DNA of 64,000 bases from Paraburkholderia saeva (GCF_907164555.1 NZ_CAJQZC010000002.1:62001-126000); one strand, 5' to 3'; shown: positions 24,761 through 34,329, counted from the stretch's first letter. Numbers and translations: made by a program. The notes: generated from the sequence alone by a model not told the origin.

Positions 24761-24956
24761 GCGGCTCGCGGGGCTCGTCGTTTGCGTCCGAAAGGAACGT
24801 CGGGCCCGGCTGTCAGGCAACGGAAAGACCACGCAAGAGGTCGCGCTTTCCCTGACTTGCACGGGTTTTTGGGCTGCCTATACTGGGCTGAAAGATGATC
24901 CGGAAGCGCGAACCAGAAGCGTGCGGATCACGACACCATGCCCACAGGAGTCGACG

Positions 24957-25136
24957 ATGAACGTTCACCTGCACAACGCGGACATCGTGATGATGATTGC
25001 CCTCGCGCTGCTCGGCGCGCTGGTGCTCGCGGTCCGCTTCAAGCCGGCGAGCTGGAAAGGCATCGTCGTCGAAGCCATCGCGGCGAACCTGGCTGCCGTC
25101 GCTGCGGTCATCGCGTTCGAAATGCTGGTTGCCTGA
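24957..25136 (+). CDS. Small inner-membrane protein
   Basis: A 59-residue protein beginning MNVHLHNADIVMMIALAL at ATG 24957, with AGGAG six bases upstream. Two hydrophobic helices (IVMMIALALLGALVLAVRF; AIAANLAAVAAVIAFEMLVA) are joined by a short basic loop. No function is known. It stands alone, convergent with the tiny lipoprotein gene on the other strand. Confidence 0.6.
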   Translation: MNVHLHNADIVMMIALALLGALVLAVRFKPASWKGIVVEAIAANLAAVAAVIAFEMLVA

Positions 25137-25222
25137 AAAAAAGCCGCGCAGTCTGCCGGAGCAGATGCGCGGCTCCCCCACTCGCATCGACACGGCACGG
25201 CCGCGCGTGTCGATGCGTCCCG

Positions 25223-25351
25223 TCACCGGTAGTAGTAGCCGCCGTGGTGATAGCCGCCGCCGTAGTAGCCAGGCGCCGGCACGACAACGCATCCGCCCAG
25301 TGCTGCGGCGAGGAATGCACCCGCGATCAAGGTCAGCGTCAAGCGTTTCAC
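25223..25351 (-). CDS. Tiny lipoprotein, Gly/Tyr/His-rich
   Basis: GTG 25351 follows CGGGAG by about seven bases and opens a 42-codon frame: (M)KRLTLTLIAGAFLAAALGG then Cys-VVVPAPG and a tail rich in Tyr, Gly and His. The lipobox (ALGGC) makes this a lipid-anchored envelope peptide. It closely parallels the 36-residue gene at 28275-28385, including the CVVVPA start of the mature part. The His/Tyr-rich tail could bind metal or cell wall; that is inference. Confidence 0.6.
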   Translation of the reverse strand: MKRLTLTLIAGAFLAAALGGCVVVPAPGYYGGGYHHGGYYYR

Positions 25352-25629
25352 AGTGTTCTCCCGTCGAGTCAGTAATTATTCGAGTGATCCCGAATGACTC
25401 GATTGAACACGACGGCGCCCCGCCGAACCGTTGCAATTTGTAAGGGGAGATGAGCGCGGTGTTACACGCGCTGGAACACTGAAAAGGTGCAAGCCCGATG
25501 CCAGCAGGCCTGCACGGGCGGAGCGCTCACGTCATGGCTGCTAAAGCGCGACAGTTTTAACAGGCGTGTAATGATCATGGCGATTTCCAGCAGGAGTTCG
25601 CCGGCGGATTTCCGTGTCGTGCGAACGGC

Positions 25630-26640
25630 TCAGGCTGCCGCCACTGTCGCGTCGCCGGCCGCGGCGGCGCCCGGCACGGTATGCACGTACTCGATGGCGC
25701 GCAGCACTTCGTCGACGGGCGGCACGCTCAGTCCATCGCCAACGGAAATCGAACGGAATGGGGCCTCGATGCCGAAGTGCTCCCGCGAAGTGGAAACGAA
25801 AATCATGATGGCGCGCTTGTGCAGCGCGTGTGCGAGATGCACGAAACCCGTATCGACACCGACGACGAGTGCAGCCCGGTCAATCATCCGCGCGATTTCG
25901 GTGACGTCCATGGGCGGCAACAGCGTCGCCTCCGGCACCAGCGCACCGATCGCGATCGCTTCGACGCGCTCGGCGGGTGATCCCCACGGCAGTTCGACCA
26001 CATAGCCGCGCCCGATCAGGTTGCGTGCAATCGCGGCCCAGTGCGTTGCGGGGAGCTTCTTGTCGTCCTTGGATGTCGCGTGAAACAGCATCGCGACGGG
26101 CGCGACGCCCGTTGCCGCCACCGATGAACCGGATGTGCCTGGCACCTGCAGATTGAAAACGGGCGGCCCCTCGACCTGGAAGCCGAGCGCGTCGCCCACG
26201 CTGATGCGCATGCCGTGCCACGCGTTGACTTCGGCGCGCGGTGCGAGGCGGCCCGTATAGGCGAACGCGGCGCCACTCTCGCCGAGATCCTGGGAGCGAT
26301 AGCCGAGCGTGCGCGACGAGCGCGCCAGGAACGCGATGATGGCGCTCTTGTAGACACCGTGAATGTCGATCACGACGTCGTAACGCTCAGCACGCAACTC
26401 GGCGATCGAAGCGGCGATCGAGCGGAAATCCGCGAGACTGCGCGCCTTCTTGAAGCGTCGCAGCGGCGCGCACAGTACCCGGTCGATGCCCGTGTTCCAG
26501 CGGGCGACGTCGGCGAACATCTCGTCGGCGGCCCAGTCGACCTGGACGCCGGGAAAAGCACGCTTGATGTCGGCGACCACGGGTTGCGCCTCGATGATGT
26601 CGCCGAGCGAGGTCACCTTGACGATCAGGATGCGCTTCAT
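25630..26640 (-). CDS. waaC: Lipopolysaccharide heptosyltransferase I-like glycosyltransferase
   Basis: A 336-residue GT9-family enzyme. The start MKRILIVKVTSLGDIIEAQP has the Gly-Asp signature of heptosyltransferases. FHATSKDDKKLPATHWAAIA and VVGVDTGFVHLAHAL match the ADP-heptose-binding C-terminal domain (DTGxxHLA). It would add the first L-glycero-D-manno-heptose to Kdo2-lipid A at the cytoplasmic face of the inner membrane. ATG 26640 is preferred to TTG 26646; no strong ribosome site is visible. It is transcribed alone, divergent from the ClC gene. Confidence 0.85.
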   Translation of the reverse strand: MKRILIVKVTSLGDIIEAQPVVADIKRAFPGVQVDWAADEMFADVARWNTGIDRVLCAPLRRFKKARSLADFRSIAASIAELRAERYDVVIDIHGVYKSAIIAFLARSSRTLGYRSQDLGESGAAFAYTGRLAPRAEVNAWHGMRISVGDALGFQVEGPPVFNLQVPGTSGSSVAATGVAPVAMLFHATSKDDKKLPATHWAAIARNLIGRGYVVELPWGSPAERVEAIAIGALVPEATLLPPMDVTEIARMIDRAALVVGVDTGFVHLAHALHKRAIMIFVSTSREHFGIEAPFRSISVGDGLSVPPVDEVLRAIEYVHTVPGAAAAGDATVAAA

Positions 26641-26889
26641 GGGCAATGTGTCGCTTTTATCAGGGATTGAACCATTTCAGATCAGTTCCCCTATGTAAAA
26701 CGTGCATTCTACGGAAGTTGAGACTTCAATGCAGGAAGTGGCGGCAGACTCCCTGTAACGAGTCGTTACCGCTCAAGGCCATCGGGATCGCACCGGATTC
26801 ACACGGATCGCGCGACGGCCACACGGGATTCCCTCATCCTGCGCTCGTAGCGCACCCTTATAATCCAACCTTTGCCTCCACAAACCGCC

Positions 26890-28281
26890 ATGCTCCGGGC
26901 ACTTCCCCCCCTGACCTCGACCGTCGTGAGACGCGCGCGACGCCTGTGGCGCCAGTTTGGCATTTTCTGGCTCGGCGCGATCGCGGTGGGTCTCGTCGCC
27001 GTGCTTTACGCGCGGCTCATCGACTGGGGCTACGCGACCTTCAACGCGATGCAGCATCGGCACGTGTGGCTGCCGCTCCTCGTCACGCCGGCAGTCGCCG
27101 CATTGTCGGTATGGCTCACGCGCCGTTTCTTCCGCGGCGCCGAGGGTAGCGGCATTCCACAGGTCATTGCCACCCTGCACACGAATACCGGCGAAACCGG
27201 CTCACGCCTGCTCACGTTCCGGATTCTGCTCGGCAAGATCGCCGTGTCGTTTCTCGCGATTCTGGGCGGCTTTACGATCGGCCGCGAAGGGCCGACCGTC
27301 CAGGTCGGCGCCGCACTGATGTTCAACCTGCGGCGCCTCTACCCGCGTTCGAACAGGCATATCGAACGGCAACTGGTACTGGCCGGCGCGGCGGCCGGAC
27401 TGTCGGCGGCGTTCAATACGCCGCTCGCCGGCATTGTCTTCGCGATCGAGGAACTGACCCGTAGCTTCGAGGCGCGCGCAAGCGGCGTGCTGATCACGGC
27501 GATCATCATTGCAGGGGTGATCGCGCTCGGCCTGAACGGCAACTACACCTATTTCGGCACGATCCAGATCGGCGCGCGCTTCCCGGACGCGCTCGCGCTC
27601 GCCGTGGTGCTGACCGCCATCGTGACCGGCATCGCGGGCGGCATTTTCTGCTGGCTGCTGCTCAACACCGGGCGCTGGATTCCCACGCCGCTGCGCAGGC
27701 TGCACGGCGAACGGCCCGTCGCGTTTGCCGCGATGTGCGGGCTCGCGATCGCGGTGATCGGGCTGATTTCGGGCGGCACGACGTTCGGTAGCGGCTACGC
27801 CGAAGCGCGGGGCCTGCTGGACGGCACCGAACATCTGTCGATGTTCTATCCGCTGCTGAAGATGGCGTCGATGGTCGGTTCGTATCTCCCGGGCATTCCG
27901 GGCGGCATCTTCGCGCCTTCGCTGTCCATCGGTGCGGGCTTCGGTAACGTGCTGCACATGGTGTTCGACAACATGGAACTGCAAATGTTGATCGCACTGG
28001 CAATGGTCGGCTATCTGGCCGCGGTCACGCAGTCGCCGATTACATCGTTCGTCATCGTGATGGAGATGATCAACGGCCACGCACTCGTGATCTCGTTGAT
28101 GGCAACGGCGCTGATTTCGAGCCGCGTGTCGCGCTTCTTCGCACCGCCGCTCTATGAAACGCTCGCGCAGCGCTATATGGCGCCGCTGCCACGACCAGCG
28201 CCTGCGCCTGTCCCCGAAGTACCGGAAGTGGTCATCGAAGACGAAGCGGGCGAGCGCCCGGCCGATAACACGCCTCAATAA
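26890..28281 (+). CDS. ClC-family chloride channel/transporter
   Basis: A ~463-residue protein (ATG 26890; TTG 26872 is also in frame). All ClC selectivity motifs are present: GSGIPQV, GREGPTVQVG with the gating glutamate, and GIPGGIFAPSLSIGAG (GxFxP) near the C-terminal third. About ten or more hydrophobic helices follow the ClC layout. There is no CBS domain; the C-tail is proline- and acid-rich. A TATAAT at 26859-26864 lies just upstream. It presumably exchanges chloride and protons across the inner membrane. Its last seven bases overlap the convergent small lipoprotein gene. Confidence 0.92.
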   Translation: MLRALPPLTSTVVRRARRLWRQFGIFWLGAIAVGLVAVLYARLIDWGYATFNAMQHRHVWLPLLVTPAVAALSVWLTRRFFRGAEGSGIPQVIATLHTNTGETGSRLLTFRILLGKIAVSFLAILGGFTIGREGPTVQVGAALMFNLRRLYPRSNRHIERQLVLAGAAAGLSAAFNTPLAGIVFAIEELTRSFEARASGVLITAIIIAGVIALGLNGNYTYFGTIQIGARFPDALALAVVLTAIVTGIAGGIFCWLLLNTGRWIPTPLRRLHGERPVAFAAMCGLAIAVIGLISGGTTFGSGYAEARGLLDGTEHLSMFYPLLKMASMVGSYLPGIPGGIFAPSLSIGAGFGNVLHMVFDNMELQMLIALAMVGYLAAVTQSPITSFVIVMEMINGHALVISLMATALISSRVSRFFAPPLYETLAQRYMAPLPRPAPAPVPEVPEVVIEDEAGERPADNTPQ

Positions 28282-28385
28282 AAGACAATGGCTGCCGGCC
28301 GGTAATACACCGGCCGCGCGGGCACAACCACGCAACCGGCCAGCGTGAGCGCCAGCAGCGCCACGGCACAGCGTCTCTTCTTCAC
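28275..28385 (-). CDS. Tiny lipoprotein
   Basis: GTG 28385 has GGAG six bases upstream and opens a 36-codon frame: (M)KKRRCAVALLALTLAG then Cys-VVVPARPVYYRP and a hydrophobic end. The lipobox (LTLAGC) is clear. It resembles the 42-residue gene at 25223-25351 in layout and in the CVVVPA mature start. The next gene upstream encodes the WxxGxW-repeat protein, so both may be envelope proteins made together. Confidence 0.55.
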   Translation of the reverse strand: MKKRRCAVALLALTLAGCVVVPARPVYYRPAAIVFY

Positions 28386-28547
28386 AGGATGCTCCGTCGG
28401 GCGCACGACGTTCGCGCTATCCACGCCCTCCTCGCTTTTCAGCCTGAGACAGCGCGTTGCGCTCGTGTCCGCTGGCCGTATAAACGGCCTCGTATCGATG
28501 CGCCGATGCGATCTATCGATCGACCGGCGCATCTCAGGCGAAGCGGA

Positions 28548-28859
28548 TCAAGCCCAGTGACCTTCGATCCAGCGCCAGTTCGGGCCGTGCTCGACCCAGT
28601 GTCCCGGCATCCAGTGATAGCCGACACGCTCGGCCTGCCAGTGGCCCGCGATCCACACGTAGTGGCCACGTTCGTAACGCCAGTGACCGTGATCCCATAC
28701 ATAGCCCGCACGCGGTGCCGGCGCCGGCTCGTAGCGCACGGCTGGCGGCGCAGTGGGCGCGTAGATCACCACTTCCGCAGCCGACGCTGACGCCACGACG
28801 CATGCTCCAGCAGCAACGAGCGCAGCCTGCGCAATGAAAAGACGTAGGGACGTTTTCAT
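28548..28859 (-). CDS. WxxGxW-repeat (YXWQ/BcpO-related) exported protein
   Basis: A 103-residue protein with a signal peptide ending near ASAAE. The mature part repeats an aromatic motif: YVWDHGHWRYERGHYVWIAG, HWQAERVGYHWMPGHWVEHG, NWRWIEGHWA. This is the WxxGxW/YXWQ repeat family, known only from sequence and predicted to be periplasmic or outer-membrane associated. It lies upstream of the tiny lipoprotein on the same strand. Confidence 0.8.
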   Translation of the reverse strand: MKTSLRLFIAQAALVAAGACVVASASAAEVVIYAPTAPPAVRYEPAPAPRAGYVWDHGHWRYERGHYVWIAGHWQAERVGYHWMPGHWVEHGPNWRWIEGHWA

Positions 28860-29213
28860 GGTTCTCCCTGGGTCGAAAATGCCACTGATGGCGATACCGG
28901 TTCAATGCGCGAGCGACCCGATTCGCTGACATCCGCGTTGTTACTGCGATGCCCGAAATGCAACGGGATATTTCGATGCCGGCAACAGACATCGAAGCGC
29001 ACGCACGCGAGGGGCAGGCAGCACTAGCCATGCCGCGAGACTGGCGACATACAAGAGGAAAACGCGGAAAATCTGAGAAGCGCACGGGCCACATGAAGGC
29101 CAGCGGCGATTGATACGCCACGCGTCGCCCGACGATACGGAACGCGCGCAGCGCAACAGAACAACAAACCAGCGAGGCCGGAGAACGGGCCTGCCGTTCA
29201 ACCTGCCATCAGA
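28860..29213. other. Intergenic between minE and the repeat protein
   Basis: A 354-bp gap. A minus-strand frame (28941-29201) contains one hydrophobic stretch but has no ribosome site and atypical composition, so I do not call a gene. No clear terminator follows minE. Confidence 0.3.
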
Positions 29214-29468
29214 TCAAGCCTGGGGAATCTCGATCTTCACTTCGAGCACTTCGAGGTCATCCTGACGCTCGAGGCTCACGCGAATATCGTCGTCGGAAAT
29301 CTTGACGTACTTCGAGATGACCGCGACGAGTTCGCGTTGCAACGCCGGCAGATAATCCGCGGGCGCATGGCCCCCGGCGCGCTCGTGCGCGATGATCAGC
29401 TGCAGGCGTTCTTTCGCGACCGAAGCGGATCGTTTTTTCTCGCCCAGCAAAAACTTGAGAATCGACAT
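29214..29468 (-). CDS. minE: Cell-division topological specificity factor MinE
   Basis: An 84-residue protein of normal MinE length. The N-terminus [20 protein letters not shown] is the membrane-targeting and MinD-activating segment (contact helix [13 protein letters not shown]); the C-terminus ([30 protein letters not shown]) is the dimerisation and topological-specificity domain. It stimulates MinD ATPase and drives pole-to-pole oscillation. It is the last gene of a minC-minD-minE operon, 14 bp after minD. Confidence 0.95.
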   Translation of the reverse strand: MSILKFLLGEKKRSASVAKERLQLIIAHERAGGHAPADYLPALQRELVAVISKYVKISDDDIRVSLERQDDLEVLEVKIEIPQA

Positions 29469-29482
29469 GACGTGCGCTCCCC

Positions 29483-30298
29483 TTACTTGGTGCCGAAGAG
29501 GCGCTGCAGCAGGCCCGGCTTCTGGTAATCGGTAAAGCGAAGCGACTTCTGTTCGCCGAGGAAACGCGACACCACGTCTTTGTAGGCTTCCGCTACATCG
29601 GTACCGTCGAGGTGCACGGCCGGCAGACCCTGGTTCGACGCATGCAGCACCGCTTCCGATTCCGGAATCACGCCGATCAGGTCGATGCGCAGGATTTCCT
29701 GGATGTCGGTGAGCGACAGCATTTCGCCTTCGCTCACGCGCTTCGGGTTGTAGCGGGTGATGAGCAGATGCTCCTTGATCGGCTCCTTGCCTTCGATGGC
29801 GCGCTTCGTCTTCGAAGAAAGAATGCCGAGAATACGGTCCGAGTCACGCACCGACGACACTTCGGGGTTCGTCACGATCAGCGCTTCGTCGGCGAAGTGC
29901 ATCGCGAGCAGCGCGCCCGATTCGATACCGGCCGGCGAATCGCACACGATGTATTCGAAGTCCATCGCGATCAGATCGTTGATGATCTTCTCGACGCCTT
30001 CCATCGTGAGCGCGTCTTTGTCGCGCGTCTGCGAAGCCGGCAGGATGAACAGGTGTTCGCACTTCTTGTCCTTGATGAGCGCCTGGTTCAGGTTCGCTTC
30101 ACCCTGGATCACGTTGATGAGGTCGTACACCACGCGGCGCTCGCACCCCATGATCAGGTCGAGGTTACGCAGACCGACGTCGAAGTCGATCACGGCGGTC
30201 TTGCTGCCGCGCAGCGCGAGGGCCGATGCAAAACTCGCGCTCGTGGTCGTCTTGCCCACACCACCCTTGCCCGAAGTCACCACAATGATTTTTGCCAT
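29483..30298 (-). CDS. minD: Septum-site-determining ATPase MinD
   Basis: A 271-residue protein starting at ATG 30298; a longer frame upstream has no support. The deviant Walker [15 protein letters not shown] with both lysines, [19 protein letters not shown], and [19 protein letters not shown] are MinD hallmarks. The C-terminus PGLLQRLFG is an amphipathic membrane-targeting helix. It binds the membrane with ATP, recruits MinC to block FtsZ assembly at poles and is released by MinE. It is the middle gene of the min operon. Confidence 0.97.
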   Translation of the reverse strand: MAKIIVVTSGKGGVGKTTTSASFASALALRGSKTAVIDFDVGLRNLDLIMGCERRVVYDLINVIQGEANLNQALIKDKKCEHLFILPASQTRDKDALTMEGVEKIINDLIAMDFEYIVCDSPAGIESGALLAMHFADEALIVTNPEVSSVRDSDRILGILSSKTKRAIEGKEPIKEHLLITRYNPKRVSEGEMLSLTDIQEILRIDLIGVIPESEAVLHASNQGLPAVHLDGTDVAEAYKDVVSRFLGEQKSLRFTDYQKPGLLQRLFGTK

Positions 30299-30401
30299 AA
30301 CCCTTACCTTGTGTCCGTCAAATACGTTCAGATTCTTGTGTAAGTCCGGCGGCGACCGGGCCAGCAGTGCGCGATGACAACGCCGCGCACGCACCCGCCT
30401 T

Positions 30402-31214
30402 TCAGGTCAGCCGCAACGGTTCGATCATCAGCTTTTCTTCGTCGAGCCGGATCTGCACCGCCTTGCCCAGCACATCCGCGGGCAGCGGGTTCTCGGTCGT
30501 GCGGTAGATGCCCGCGATCGAAATGAGCTCCGGCTCGAGACACGTGCAGAAAATGCGCGCGTCGTGGTTGCCCTGCACGCCGGCGAGTGCCCGACCGCGC
30601 AACGGCGCATAGATATGGATATTGCCTTCCGCGATCACTTCCGCGCCGTAGCTCACGAGGCCCAGCACAACGAGATCACCCTTCGCGTAAATCCGCTGGC
30701 CCGAACGTAACGGCTTTTCGATCACCAGCGTCTGCGCCGACGTCGCCACCCTCACCGGTTCGGCAGAATGCGTGGCCGACGCCGCTGCGGCTTCGGCGGC
30801 CGCTGCGGCAACCGTTTCGGCTGCGCCCGACGCAGCCTGCGCATCGCTTTCGGCCTCGCCCGAGGCTTCGCTGTCGCCCTTCGACGCGACACCGCGACGA
30901 TCGCGCGCCTCGAGGAACGGCAGGCCGGCACCGGCAGCCCACGTCTGTTGCGCAGCATCCGCGACGATACCGACCGGGCGCATGCGCACGCTGTCGAGCA
31001 TCTGCGCGATATCGGCGAGCGGCACGCGTTCTGCGGCGGCAAGCCGGCGTACGTCGATCGCGACGGTATCGTTGGCGAAGAATTCCGGGGTCGCCTCGAA
31101 GCGCCGGGTCAGCTCGGCACGGATTGCGTCGAGGTCGGTTGTCTTGACCACGAACAGCAGCGTGTCGACAGAACCGCTGCGCAGTTCAAAAAAAGGCGAT
31201 TTCCTGGGCGGCAT
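30402..31214 (-). CDS. minC: Septum-site-determining protein MinC
   Basis: A 270-residue protein (ATG 31214; TTG 31226 in frame is weaker). The N-terminal FtsZ-inhibiting domain ([20 protein letters not shown]) is followed by an unusually long Ala/Glu-rich linker (residues ~115-165) and the C-terminal beta-helix ([40 protein letters not shown]) that dimerises and binds MinD. The family core is ~230 residues, so the linker explains the extra length. It is the first gene of the min operon, 103 bp before minD. Confidence 0.95.
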   Translation of the reverse strand: MPPRKSPFFELRSGSVDTLLFVVKTTDLDAIRAELTRRFEATPEFFANDTVAIDVRRLAAAERVPLADIAQMLDSVRMRPVGIVADAAQQTWAAGAGLPFLEARDRRGVASKGDSEASGEAESDAQAASGAAETVAAAAAEAAAASATHSAEPVRVATSAQTLVIEKPLRSGQRIYAKGDLVVLGLVSYGAEVIAEGNIHIYAPLRGRALAGVQGNHDARIFCTCLEPELISIAGIYRTTENPLPADVLGKAVQIRLDEEKLMIEPLRLT

Positions 31215-31241
31215 AGCGTTCGGCAAAAAATTTTGCGTATT

Positions 31242-31379
31242 TTACAGGCGTCCACGCGCACAGCCAGGTTTTTTGGCAATAAAGGACGCGAGACGGGAGA
31301 AAAAAAGACGCAGCGAACGCCGCAGCGACGGAGATAAAGCCTGAACGGCGGCGCCCGGCAGCACCACCGGATACATCAT
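31242..31379 (-). CDS. Possible 45-residue protein coupled to the GNAT gene
   Basis: ATG 31379 overlaps the stop of the acetyltransferase gene by four bases (ATGA) and opens a frame of 45 codons: MMYPVVLPGAAVQALSP then a basic stretch SLRRSLRLFFSRLASFIAKK. The coupling arrangement is the only support. It may be a real small basic peptide or chance; no family is recognised. It ends 28 bp before the minC start. Confidence 0.3.
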   Translation of the reverse strand: MMYPVVLPGAAVQALSPSLRRSLRLFFSRLASFIAKKPGCARGRL

Positions 31380-31909
31380 GGCGCGGCAGGCTCCGCCGCG
31401 GGCGGCACGTGACGTACGAGCAGGGTTTCCCACGCGTCCGCCGTGCGGGCCGTACGGGTGTGCTCGCCGGTCGGACCGAAGCCGAGGCGCTCGTAGAAGC
31501 GCATCGCCGTGCGGTTCGAATCGGCCACCCACGCGTAGATTTCGCGCGCCCCCTGGCTTGCCAGCCACTCGCTCGCGGTGTTCACGAGCAGCTCGCCGCC
31601 ACGCAGATGCCGCACCGCCGGCGCGACCCACAGCTCGCTCACGAACGCACGATGCAACGCCGATTCCTCGAAACACGCGCCGATCAGACCGGCCGGATGG
31701 CCTTCCGTATAGAGAATGAAGGAAGTGGTGTCGTCGGAGCACGCGTGGTGGGCCGCCGTGGTGTCGAACGAGGTGGCGTCGGCAAGGAGTGCGTCTTCGA
31801 GCGTTTCCCCGAATGCGTAGGGCGCTTCACGCAGCGACGCGGTACGAAGCTCGCGGAAGACGGCGCCCTGGTCGGCAGCAATACGGCGAACGGTCAGTGA
31901 CGGACTCAT
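31376..31909 (-). CDS. GNAT-family N-acetyltransferase
   Basis: A 177-residue enzyme. VSELWVAPAVRHLRGGELLV carries the acetyl-CoA pyrophosphate loop (Q/R-x-x-G-x-G/A type, here RHLRGG), and IYAWVADSNRTAMRFYERLG with FGPTGEH is the classic C-terminal GNAT block (N-x-x-A-x-x-x-Y-x-x-x-G-F). The acceptor substrate is unknown. Located between map and minC on the same strand. Confidence 0.85.
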   Translation of the reverse strand: MSPSLTVRRIAADQGAVFRELRTASLREAPYAFGETLEDALLADATSFDTTAAHHACSDDTTSFILYTEGHPAGLIGACFEESALHRAFVSELWVAPAVRHLRGGELLVNTASEWLASQGAREIYAWVADSNRTAMRFYERLGFGPTGEHTRTARTADAWETLLVRHVPPAAEPAAP

Positions 31910-32028
31910 GCAGACGAAAACCCCTTGGAGCGCTAACGCGTAGCTTTAACCGAACCGGCGCGCGAGTCAAATCCTTATTTTTACGACGTGCACGGCGGCC
32001 GGCGTAAATGCAGGCAGGCGATGTCCGC

Positions 32029-32814
32029 TCAGGGCGCCTCGTATGCGCCCGTGCCATCTGGCCAGGGAGTCAGCAGTTCGAAGCCGTCGTCAGTGACGGC
32101 GATCATATGCTCCCATTGTGCCGAGAGGGAGCGATCCTTCGTGACCACGGTCCAGCCGTCGCGCATCACGGTGGTGCCGGCGCGGCCCGCGTTGACCATC
32201 GGCTCGATCGTGAACACCATGCCCGGCTTCAGGCGCATGCCCTGCCCCGGCTGGCCGTAATGCAGCACCTGCGGGTCTTCGTGATAGACCTTGCCGATGC
32301 CGTGCCCGCAGTAGTCGCGCACGATCGAGAAGCCCTTGCGCTGTGCGGTCTGCTGGATCGCATGGCCGACGTCGCCGAGCGTCGCGCCCGGCTTCACCTG
32401 ACGAATACCCGCGATCATCGCGGCGTAGGTGGTGTCGATCAGCTCACGCGCGACCGGGCTCGGCTCGCCGACGCAGTACATGCGGCTCGTGTCGCCGAAA
32501 TAGCCGTCCTTGATGATGGCGACGTCGATGTTGATGATGTCGCCATCTTTCAGCACTTCGCCGCGGTCTGGAATGCCGTGGCACACGACCGAATTGACCG
32601 ACGTGCAGACCGTCTTCGGAAAACCCATGTAGCCGATGTTGGCGGGAACAACCTTCAGCGTGTTGACGATGAAGTCGTTGCAGAGCGCGTCGAGGTGATC
32701 CGTAGACACGCCGGGCTTCACGTGTTCGCCGATCATCGCGAGAACATCCGCCGCGAGACGGCCTGAAATGCGCAGCCGGGCGATGTCGTCGGGAGTCTTG
32801 TAAGTGATGGCCAT
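32029..32814 (-). CDS. map: Type I methionine aminopeptidase
   Basis: A 261-residue enzyme of standard length. It removes N-terminal Met co-translationally. Metal ligands are visible: DGDIINIDVAIIKDGYFGDT (two Asp), DYCGHGIG (His), VFTIEPMV (Glu) and QWEHM (Glu); the substrate His lies in VVCHGIPD. An N-terminal extension characteristic of eukaryotic forms is absent. It starts at ATG 32814 and is followed by the GNAT gene 119 bp downstream. Confidence 0.96.
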   Translation of the reverse strand: MAITYKTPDDIARLRISGRLAADVLAMIGEHVKPGVSTDHLDALCNDFIVNTLKVVPANIGYMGFPKTVCTSVNSVVCHGIPDRGEVLKDGDIINIDVAIIKDGYFGDTSRMYCVGEPSPVARELIDTTYAAMIAGIRQVKPGATLGDVGHAIQQTAQRKGFSIVRDYCGHGIGKVYHEDPQVLHYGQPGQGMRLKPGMVFTIEPMVNAGRAGTTVMRDGWTVVTKDRSLSAQWEHMIAVTDDGFELLTPWPDGTGAYEAP

Positions 32815-33225
32815 ATCGTGTGCGCGTTCCGTTCAATGCAGGACAGCGGACACGTCATGAACCTGCGCGTTGCGCCACGCGCTCGCGGCGCCGTCGCAAC
32901 CGGCAGACCTGACCTGAAAACGCCGCCGCCCAGGTTGTCGATCGGCCAATTGTACAGAGGATGCGCGTGCCGCACCGGCGCGGCCGCTTCGCGAAACGTT
33001 GTACAGCATATTGTACATCCGCGAAACGCACGATCAATCAGGTATCCGGAATATTTATTGACGGCGTGCGCGCGCGGGAAGATCTTGCTTCATTTAAACG
33101 CGGGCATCCAGACACACCTGCTGCAACGACAGCCGGTGTCGTAGCCCGCTGACTTGAGAAGCGAAGCGGCCAGGCGGAGAAGCTCCCGCCCGGGCGTCGC
33201 GACGCCACCGCCGCCCGGCGTGCAC
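32815..33225. other. Intergenic upstream of map
   Basis: A 411-bp gap between the DUF2817 gene and map. No gene is supported; a minus-strand frame (32733-32975) overlaps map and has no recognisable content. The interval holds three TGTACA palindromes (32951-33017). Confidence 0.35.
32951..33017. repeat. Three TGTACA palindromes
   Basis: TGTACA occurs at 32951-32956, 33000-33005 and 33012-33017; all three are preceded by T and the last two start 12 bp apart. The group lies 137-203 bp upstream of the map start and could be a regulator site; no factor is indicated. Confidence 0.3.
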
Positions 33226-34329
33226 CTACATTTGCGCGAGCTTTTCCAGCGCGTGCTTCCAGACCTGCTGCGTGCGCAGGCCGGTGAGTTCGCGCCAGTC
33301 GGCGTCGGCGGGATAGAACTGCTCGAGAATCGCAGTCTTGATCTTGCGGCCGGTGGCGTCGAACGGATCGCCACGCAGATGCAGCCAGTGATCGTCGCGC
33401 AGGATCGCGTGACCGACATGACCATCGTACGTCCCGCATTCAATGACGAACTGCATCAGGTTCACGTCGTGCAACTGGTCGAGCAGCGCCTGCGACGTGT
33501 AGCCGGTTGCAGTGGCTGCGATGCCGGTGTCGGACGTGGCGTCGGTAGCGGTGATGATGGTGCGAAGCCACGGGCCGTAGACCGATTGCGCCATCGCGTG
33601 CGCCGGGTAGCTGCGCTCGGCGATCGTCATCAGCAGCGGATAGCCGAACGGACCCGCGCCCGTATGCAGGTCGAAGCTCATCGCCGTGCGGGCGCCTGCG
33701 ACGTGTTCCGCCATGATCTTGCGCACGGTGCGGTTGGTCCACGTGGCGGTTTTGCCGCCAAAGAAAAGACCATCGCTGTGCACATACTGGCCTGCTTCGA
33801 CGATGTTCATCATCGGCGTGTGGCCGAGATTGCGCTCGTGCGTCGCGAACAGTTCGTCGGCTGCGCGACGGCCCGGGCCGTCGAGGTCTTTCGCCAGATA
33901 GATTTCGTGCAGCGTTTCGTACGCGGCGTTCGAAGGCAGCGGGCGGTCGAAGTTGACGTAGTTGCGATTCACGTCGACGTTGTCTTCATTCACGCGACGC
34001 ATCCATGCCGTGCCCCACGGATTGACGAGGTGCACGAGCACAACGGAGACATCCTTCGGCAGATCGCGGCCACGCAGATCGTGCAGCAGGCGGATCTGGC
34101 ATTCCGAACCGTAATAGCCTTCGATGCCATGCGTGCCCGAAATCGCGACGAGACGATTCGGCGCGTTGCGATCGCCGAGCACCGCGACATCGGTGGCAAG
34201 CGCTTCGCCGCGCGGCCCTTTCAGCGGATGCGGATATTCGAAGTGCTGGCCGCCCGCCTCGGCCACCGCCTTCAGAAAGCGCTGGCGCTGGTCTTCATAG
34301 CTGGGAGATTCGATGAAAGCGGAAGTCAT
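33226..34329 (-). CDS. DUF2817 (M14-like zinc carboxypeptidase fold) protein
   Basis: A 367-residue protein starting at ATG 34329. ISGTHGIEGYYGSECQIRLL carries the His-x-x-Glu zinc ligands, LVHLVNPWGTAWMRRVNEDN with VDVNRNY follows, and FDLHTGAGPFGYPLLM holds the third zinc His; this order matches DUF2817 / succinylglutamate desuccinylase-aspartoacylase-like hydrolases. The substrate is probably an amide or peptide bond, unspecified. It has no signal peptide, so it is cytoplasmic. Transcribed alone. Confidence 0.85.
   Translation of the reverse strand: MTSAFIESPSYEDQRQRFLKAVAEAGGQHFEYPHPLKGPRGEALATDVAVLGDRNAPNRLVAISGTHGIEGYYGSECQIRLLHDLRGRDLPKDVSVVLVHLVNPWGTAWMRRVNEDNVDVNRNYVNFDRPLPSNAAYETLHEIYLAKDLDGPGRRAADELFATHERNLGHTPMMNIVEAGQYVHSDGLFFGGKTATWTNRTVRKIMAEHVAGARTAMSFDLHTGAGPFGYPLLMTIAERSYPAHAMAQSVYGPWLRTIITATDATSDTGIAATATGYTSQALLDQLHDVNLMQFVIECGTYDGHVGHAILRDDHWLHLRGDPFDATGRKIKTAILEQFYPADADWRELTGLRTQQVWKHALEKLAQM

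Noticed and set aside
32733..32975. Minus-strand 80-codon frame overlapping the map start
   Set aside because: It overlaps the map coding region in another frame and has no ribosome site or recognisable content.
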